A DNA stretch of 64,000 nt, taken from contig OX457064.1 of assembly GCA_949752795.1 (NCBI GenBank), forward strand, positions 38,932,368 through 38,996,367, written 5' to 3'. Shown here in pieces: positions 59,037 to 64,000 of the stretch (within the stretch, counting starts at the first letter, position 1; the number at the start of each line of letters is the position of its first letter). Both the position numbers and the translations under genes were made by a program. The notes beneath the pieces were generated by a model. The model was given only the letters and a program-made list of their open reading frames with translations. It searched no databases and had not been told where the DNA came from. Source of the stretch: Hyperoodon ampullatus. Its lineage: Eukaryota > Chordata > Mammalia > Artiodactyla > Ziphiidae.

Positions 59037-60989
59037 AGATTCAGAAAGTAAAATAAGAAATCTAATATAGATAATAAAACACGATGATAAATTTAAATTC
59101 TATTGAGGTTTAACTTATTAGTGTAAATGTGATTTTGTGATAGCATGATGTCTTTATATATTTTATTTGTCTCCAATTATCTTTATTTAATTTTCAAAGC
59201 ACTTCTGTTTTCTGGACAATTCTTCTGCAAAAACACTTCCTAAACACCTTTAGTAATTTCTACCTTTTTTGTTAATGAATTTTAAAATTCATGCATCTTG
59301 CTAAATCATCAGAGCCACACACATAGAGTGTATTTATGATCCCTTACAGAACTTCTTTTACTGAATTAAATTCCACACACTACCTAAAGGACATTATAAT
59401 AATAGCCATATGAATATTACTACATTTGTACCTATTAGGGAAAAGTTATAGCTTATATATTTTATATGTATACTATAGATACCTGCTATATTACACCATA
59501 TCTCTTTTTATAATAAAGATACAATACAAAGGAAATGTTTCTCTCAGGGTTCAGCATAATAGAAATGCTGAACAAAAGATTTTCTTTCATTTTATAATCA
59601 CAACAAATCTAAATACAGATCAACATTCCTCTCTTCTTTTAAAAAAGAATGGAAGAAAGGCTAAGTAGATTATAGACCATTATCTCAATAAGTGGCAGAT
59701 GGTCAAAATATTTCACCCTACCTTATCATATTAGAGTAAGTTCAAATTCCACCCAGCCAAACTCTACAAAGAGGATGCACTCCAAATCACTAGCTGCAGA
59801 ATTATCCTCACTGAATATGTGAAAACCTCATTTTCTTCCCCTGGTTCTTCAAAAGATCTAGAATCTACTTTATTAATAGCCACATATATAAATTGTCAAA
59901 TTAATTAAGCTGACATGCATCTCCTTGTAAATCACCTATTACAGGATACTGGAAAACCATCAGTAATTTTTTATCAAACAATATACGAGGACCTATTGGA
60001 AAAATAATTCTGAGACTTCTAGTACCAACTGATAATCCATTTTTAGAAATTTAAAAGCTAATTATTTATGCATTAATTTTTGAGATATCTTCTCTATTTA
60101 GATGTTCTGTCTCTGTTTCAGTCCATGACTCATTTTAATAAGCTAGTAAGCTAAGAAGACTAGCAGGAGAACTGTTTTGCCTGAAGATCCAGTAAGACCT
60201 ACAGGAAAATGATGTTTGGAGAGCATAGAACTTTGCAGTTGGCCCCAACAGCCTCAGTCCTCAAGTGAGATTTTCAGAGTAACAGACCTAGACCTGGTAC
60301 TTTGGCTGGGAGTAATGAAAAGACTTGATTTGGGATTTGGAGGATGGCTACCCAAGTTGTCTTATAGCTCAGCCCCTCAAAGACCCATGCCAGTTTCCTC
60401 AAGAGAGGGGAGATATATTTTAAATGAATCAAGAAATGTACTCCATTAGTAAAGGTACAGTAGGAAAGCAAGAAAATGGGGTCACCCTGGTTTTTTGACC
60501 CACAAATAAGATCAATGTATGTGATAAGAGGATAGTTACCACCAATCTCTGCACAACCACAGTTGTAGCAGAGCAGAGAATTGCTGCTTGCCAAAATGGT
60601 GATACAGGAAACATGACCCGAATGCAGCTGGCAGAAAAAGTGATGGTGATAAGAAATGATTGGGAGCAATATGAGAATATGCTGCGACTGGAACCAGAGT
60701 CCCCTTAGCCACAAAGATGGTAGAATCTAAAGTCAGAGAAAATGATCGTAACAGCATATTAAGCCTCTGTTCATTAATTGTACACAGTGACTAATACAGT
60801 GTTAGGAAATAGGAAATTACAAGTATGTAAATGGGTAATAATCTGCCACAGAAGAATTTTATAATTTCCAATTGTGAGATTCACAATAAATGTGAAAGAG
60901 GAGTTCAAAACAGCAGAGGGAACGAACACAGAAAATGAAAGAATATGGTGCGTTCAAGACACACAAGACTTCTGCTGTGACAGAACCAC
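59037..60989. other. Unique sequence with one small hairpin
   Basis: Inverted repeat GTTCAGCAT, seven-base loop, ATGCTGAAC at 59549-59573. The 146-codon minus-strand frame at 60274-60714 is the longest unexplained one here but shows no recognisable motif. Confidence 0.5.
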
Positions 60990-61215
60990 ATGGTGAATAA
61001 GCTGGGAAGATGATATTGGAGAGGGAAGGTAGAATAAGGCTGTCAAGAGCCTTATAGACGCTTAGGAGTTTTGATTTGCTCCTAGAGAAATTTGGGAGTC
61101 ATTAAAGACACCAGAGCAGGAGTGCACCTCTATATATTTGTGTCTAAAAAAATAACAATACTGATAGTTTGGTGAAAGGAGTCAAGGCTGATGGTAGGTG
61201 GGGATGCTGAGGGCC
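60990..61215 (-). repeat. Probable L2-like ancient repeat fragment
   Basis: 'aagagccttatagacgctta', 'ggagttttgatttgctccta', 'gggagtcattaaagacacca', similar in layout to reverse L2-type sequence. Confidence 0.4.
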
Positions 61216-61254
61216 TCCTCTATGGACTAGACAGGGGATGATGATGAAAGAGCA

Positions 61255-62210
61255 GATTTGAAAGATACAAGAGGATTTACTGAGAGCATCCCATGTACCA
61301 GGGACTGTGCTGGTTGACGAGGATAAAATGGTGAATCAAAATAAATCTGACCCCTGAGCTCTTGGTAAACAGTGGGGACATAAAAAATATAGTCATTTAT
61401 TTAATAACCACTCAAATCTGTGCATTGCTTCAGGCTGTAATAAGTTCAGTTTTGAAACAGCTTGTGAAAAACAAACTTGAGAGAGCTTTGGTGAGGAATT
61501 AGCATGAAATATGTAAGATGCTTAAGAGTTAAGTAAGTGAAGGAACATCTGAGAATATTCCAGGTAGAGAAAGAACCTGGGCAAAGTCCTGGAGGGAAGG
61601 GAATCTGGAACAGCCTAACTTAAAAGAGGTTTTAGTGGGTTCCATGAGAGATGGTGGTGCTATAAGACAGAAAATACAGGAAGAGAAGCAGATCTAAGGG
61701 CAGTGGTAGAAGAAAGTAAAAAAATGTGTTGTACTCAGGACACTTGAAGTTAAAATGTCTGCAAAACATTGGGTTATTTGTCCAGGGCAGGTAGACAGGG
61801 CTGGAGATGAAATTCTAGATTCATCAGTGTCTACATGGTCCTCTGATTAATGACTTAGTGAAGTTGCCCAGGGAAATGTATATAGAAACAAAAGGGTCAA
61901 GGGTTAGGGGAAAAACCAATAATTATGAAATAAGTAAACCAAAAAGATAGGAAAGGAGACTGAAAAAAGTGGTCAGAAATACTAGAAAAAGGACGCAAAG
62001 ATGGTGTCATGGAAGCCAAAGGCAGCAATTATCACAGAGAAAACATTGATTGGGTGAAACGTCATAGATTGATCAAATACAATGTGTTATAAAGAGTCCA
62101 TAGTTGGGCAAGCCAGAGAGGTCAGAGATTACCTCAGCAAACCAAGTTTCAGGTCAGGATAGTCAGGAAAGCTGTTGAGAAATGAAAAGAGGGAATGTTT
62201 CAGACACATT
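61255..62210 (-). repeat. Long L2-like LINE fragment
   Basis: Starts with a reverse L2 terminus ('gagagcatcccatgtaccag', 'ggactgtgctggttgacgag'). It continues with 'gagaatattccaggtagaga' and 'aacctgggcaaagtcctgga', and at about 62007 with 'gtgtcatggaagccaaaggc'. If contiguous, this is about 950 bases of old L2. Confidence 0.6.
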
Positions 62211-63394
62211 TAAAAAAAGAGAGAGAGAAAAAAAGAAACTAGTTTAATGTCTATAGCTCTTAGTCACACTTAAATTTTTTTTTTCTTATAAATAAAGCCT
62301 CTACCACCTTTGCTAAAAACTGAGGTCACAAAGCCAACTTCCATGAATGATTAAATGCTTGATGTTCTCAATTTTTAAAACTAGCCTGATTTTTTTTTAA
62401 AACAAATCTGGTATAACTTGAGAGAACAGTATTTTTGTTTTTGCGATTTCCTTGTAGAATCAGATTTGATTTTCAGAAAGGCAAATGTTACGTATGTGAG
62501 GGTAGGATACCATCTTATACACACAGCAGATTCCAAGAAAGCATTCTGTGGCATGGATGGTTAGGCAAATATTCTTCCCTCAGTTCCGGTACTTTCCGCT
62601 GGACTTTTGCCTCCTAAGTCTGAACTTGTCTATTGGGGGAAGCAAAGAATGTGGCAGAAACATGTGTCAGCAAGCGTATGCTTATTTCAAAACAGTACCA
62701 AGAATAAAATAAGTAGATCTGATGACTTCGTATAAAAAATAAATGACCTCATAAAGTGATTGGTTAACACAAATGTAAATAAATTATTTTCTGAAGAAAT
62801 AAAACGATACTTACAAGTGGTGATGTACTTTTATAAGAATATACTTTTAGAAGTGTTTTAAAGCTATACTTGCTTCTAGATTGATATCTTAGTATAAATT
62901 AATGCAAAAGGACACATTTTCCTTCCCTTTACCACCAGGTACCAGGTAGACAGGGACACACACAGAACCCATCCCCCCACACACACATACAACAGCAAAC
63001 CCACAGAAACCAAAAGAAACTAAGAGACCATACAGAGCTCAGATGATCTCCAAGCTAGTGATAAATGAGTAAGGCACATTATTTATCTTTATAATAATTA
63101 TTTTTAGATAAATAAACACTGGAAAACTTCACTCACATCCTAAAGAGATCTGCTATTTAATTCAGTAGAACACAGATGAGTTTGAGAGTGCAGCTATATG
63201 GCATAATATGATATACGTCAAATTAGAGTACTGGACTGATTTTATTTTAAGCAGTTTCACCTTTGTTCCATATTGACCCTTATATTTTATTTCATTCCCT
63301 TTTATCTATTAGAAAATATCACTACATGCTTTTTTATACTAGCTTAGCATGCTCCCCCCTTCAAAACAGTAATCATGGTGATAAAAACAGCTAC
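62211..63394. other. Unique AT-rich sequence
   Basis: CA-rich stretch at about 62955-62990. Nothing else recognised. Confidence 0.5.
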
Positions 63395-63595
63395 CATTTC
63401 TAGTGTATCCTACGTTGCAGAAAACATGTAGTGGGTGTTTTACAGATATCTCATTTTACAGATGAGGAAACTGAGACTAAGAGAGTTGATGCAACTTGTC
63501 CAGGGTCATGCAGCTAGTAACTGTAAGAGCAGGGCTTGAAACTCAGGTATTGAAATCCAAGCTTTTTCCTTCACCACACTGTAATTCACTGTTAA
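63395..63595 (-). repeat. MIR SINE
   Basis: Well-preserved reverse MIR: 'tcattttacagatgaggaaa', 'ctgagactaagagagttgat', 'ggtcatgcagctagtaactg', 'agcagggcttgaaactcag'. Confidence 0.87.
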
Positions 63596-63652
63596 ACCAA
63601 GAGCTGAACAGAAGGCAAATTAGAGAAAGGCAGTTACGATGCACCATGAAAC

Positions 63653-63683
63653 ATAAATAAATAAATAAATAAATAAATAAATA
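63653..63683 (+). repeat. (AAAT)n microsatellite
   Basis: About seven uninterrupted AAAT units, followed 16 bases later by a run of A. No SINE body adjoins it. Confidence 0.95.
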
Positions 63684-63721
63684 CTACTGCATACCAAAAA
63701 AAAAAAATCTGTTAAATATGT

Positions 63722-63778
63722 GAAGCCAAGGCTTCTTATGTGAACATTTGTTGAATGTTCAATTGTTGAACATTTGTT
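63722..63778. repeat. Cluster of small inverted repeats
   Basis: GAAGCC-AA-GGCTTC (63722-63735) is followed by AATGTTCAA, three-base loop, TTGAACATT (63754-63774). TGAACATTTGTT is also repeated directly at 63741 and 63767. Confidence 0.9.
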
Positions 63779-64000
63779 TGTTGCAGCTGAAAATGATTAA
63801 ATTAGAAATCTCAATCAAGTGTTCACAAAATGACTTTCATCCTGGGATCAGTCTCCACATCACAACCATTCTTCTAACTTTCTTAAGCAATATATTTTGG
63901 CTTGACCACTCTTAGTGGTTGAAGTTGGGCCAGCATGGGTTTACTCTCATCTTCCCCGCAAACCTCCCTCCCTTTCTCTCCAACTTCTGCTGATTCTCCT
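63779..64000. other. Unique sequence to the window end
   Basis: Nothing recognised. Pyrimidine-rich in the last 60 bases. Confidence 0.5.

Noticed and set aside
60274..60714. 146-codon minus-strand open frame
   Set aside because: No recognisable motif; composition fits chance in unique DNA; no neighbouring exon structure.
1..64000. CRISPR array, operon, phage or plasmid features
   Set aside because: No regularly spaced repeats with unique spacers and no prokaryotic gene organisation; the repeats are mammalian retroelements and simple repeats.

Overview
This window is nuclear DNA from a mammal, most likely a cetacean. Ten copies of a tRNA-derived SINE are present. Each opens with GGGCTTCCCTGGTGGCGCAG or a close variant, carries pol III box B, and shows the sequence of the CHR SINEs known from whales, dolphins and hippos. 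Several L1 copies have the 3' end typical of cetartiodactyl L1. Calling it a whale or dolphin rather than a hippo is an inference from the number of near-consensus short CHR copies. Ancient mammalian MIR, L2 and L1M repeats fill much of the rest.

I see no host protein-coding gene, no tRNA or other structural RNA gene, no CRISPR array and no prokaryotic feature. The longer open frames fall in L1 (either strand), in antisense SINE sequence or in low-complexity DNA. The window therefore reads as intergenic or deep-intronic DNA. The best hint of a host exon is a 60-base open block at 22621-22680 with a strong acceptor and donor. A weaker micro-exon candidate lies at 20257-20288.

Layout. 1-2205: ancient L1 (+) with decayed reverse transcriptase and 3' UTR. 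2206-4981: an unidentified antisense coding-like remnant, a long CHR SINE (+), two L1 pieces facing opposite ways, and a CHR SINE (-) with an odd tail. 4982-12283: mostly unique AT-rich DNA with MIR copies and one LTR-like repeat. 12284-13086: two L1 3' ends in tandem. 14743-15792: three CHR SINEs in a row, all (-). 17330-21345: one CHR SINE, MIRs, and an L2 split by a MaLR-type LTR. 24325-33962: old L1, L2, MIR and LTR-like repeats, including a second split L2. 35078-44264: three short CHR SINEs in unique DNA with simple repeats. 45621-49985: the largest element, a cetartiodactyl L1 with recognisable ORF1 and ORF2, interrupted by a CHR SINE. 51315-52553 and 58530-59036: further L1 copies. The right end holds Tigger/MER2-like ends, LTR-like repeats, a long L2 (-), a MIR, an AAAT repeat and a cluster of small hairpins.

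The elements form a relative timeline. MIR, L2 and L1M are oldest. MaLR-type LTRs cut into L2. Cetartiodactyl L1 came later, and CHR SINEs are youngest, since one CHR copy sits inside the L1 with intact target-site duplications. All repeat names rest on recognition by eye, so boundaries are approximate except where target-site duplications fix them.
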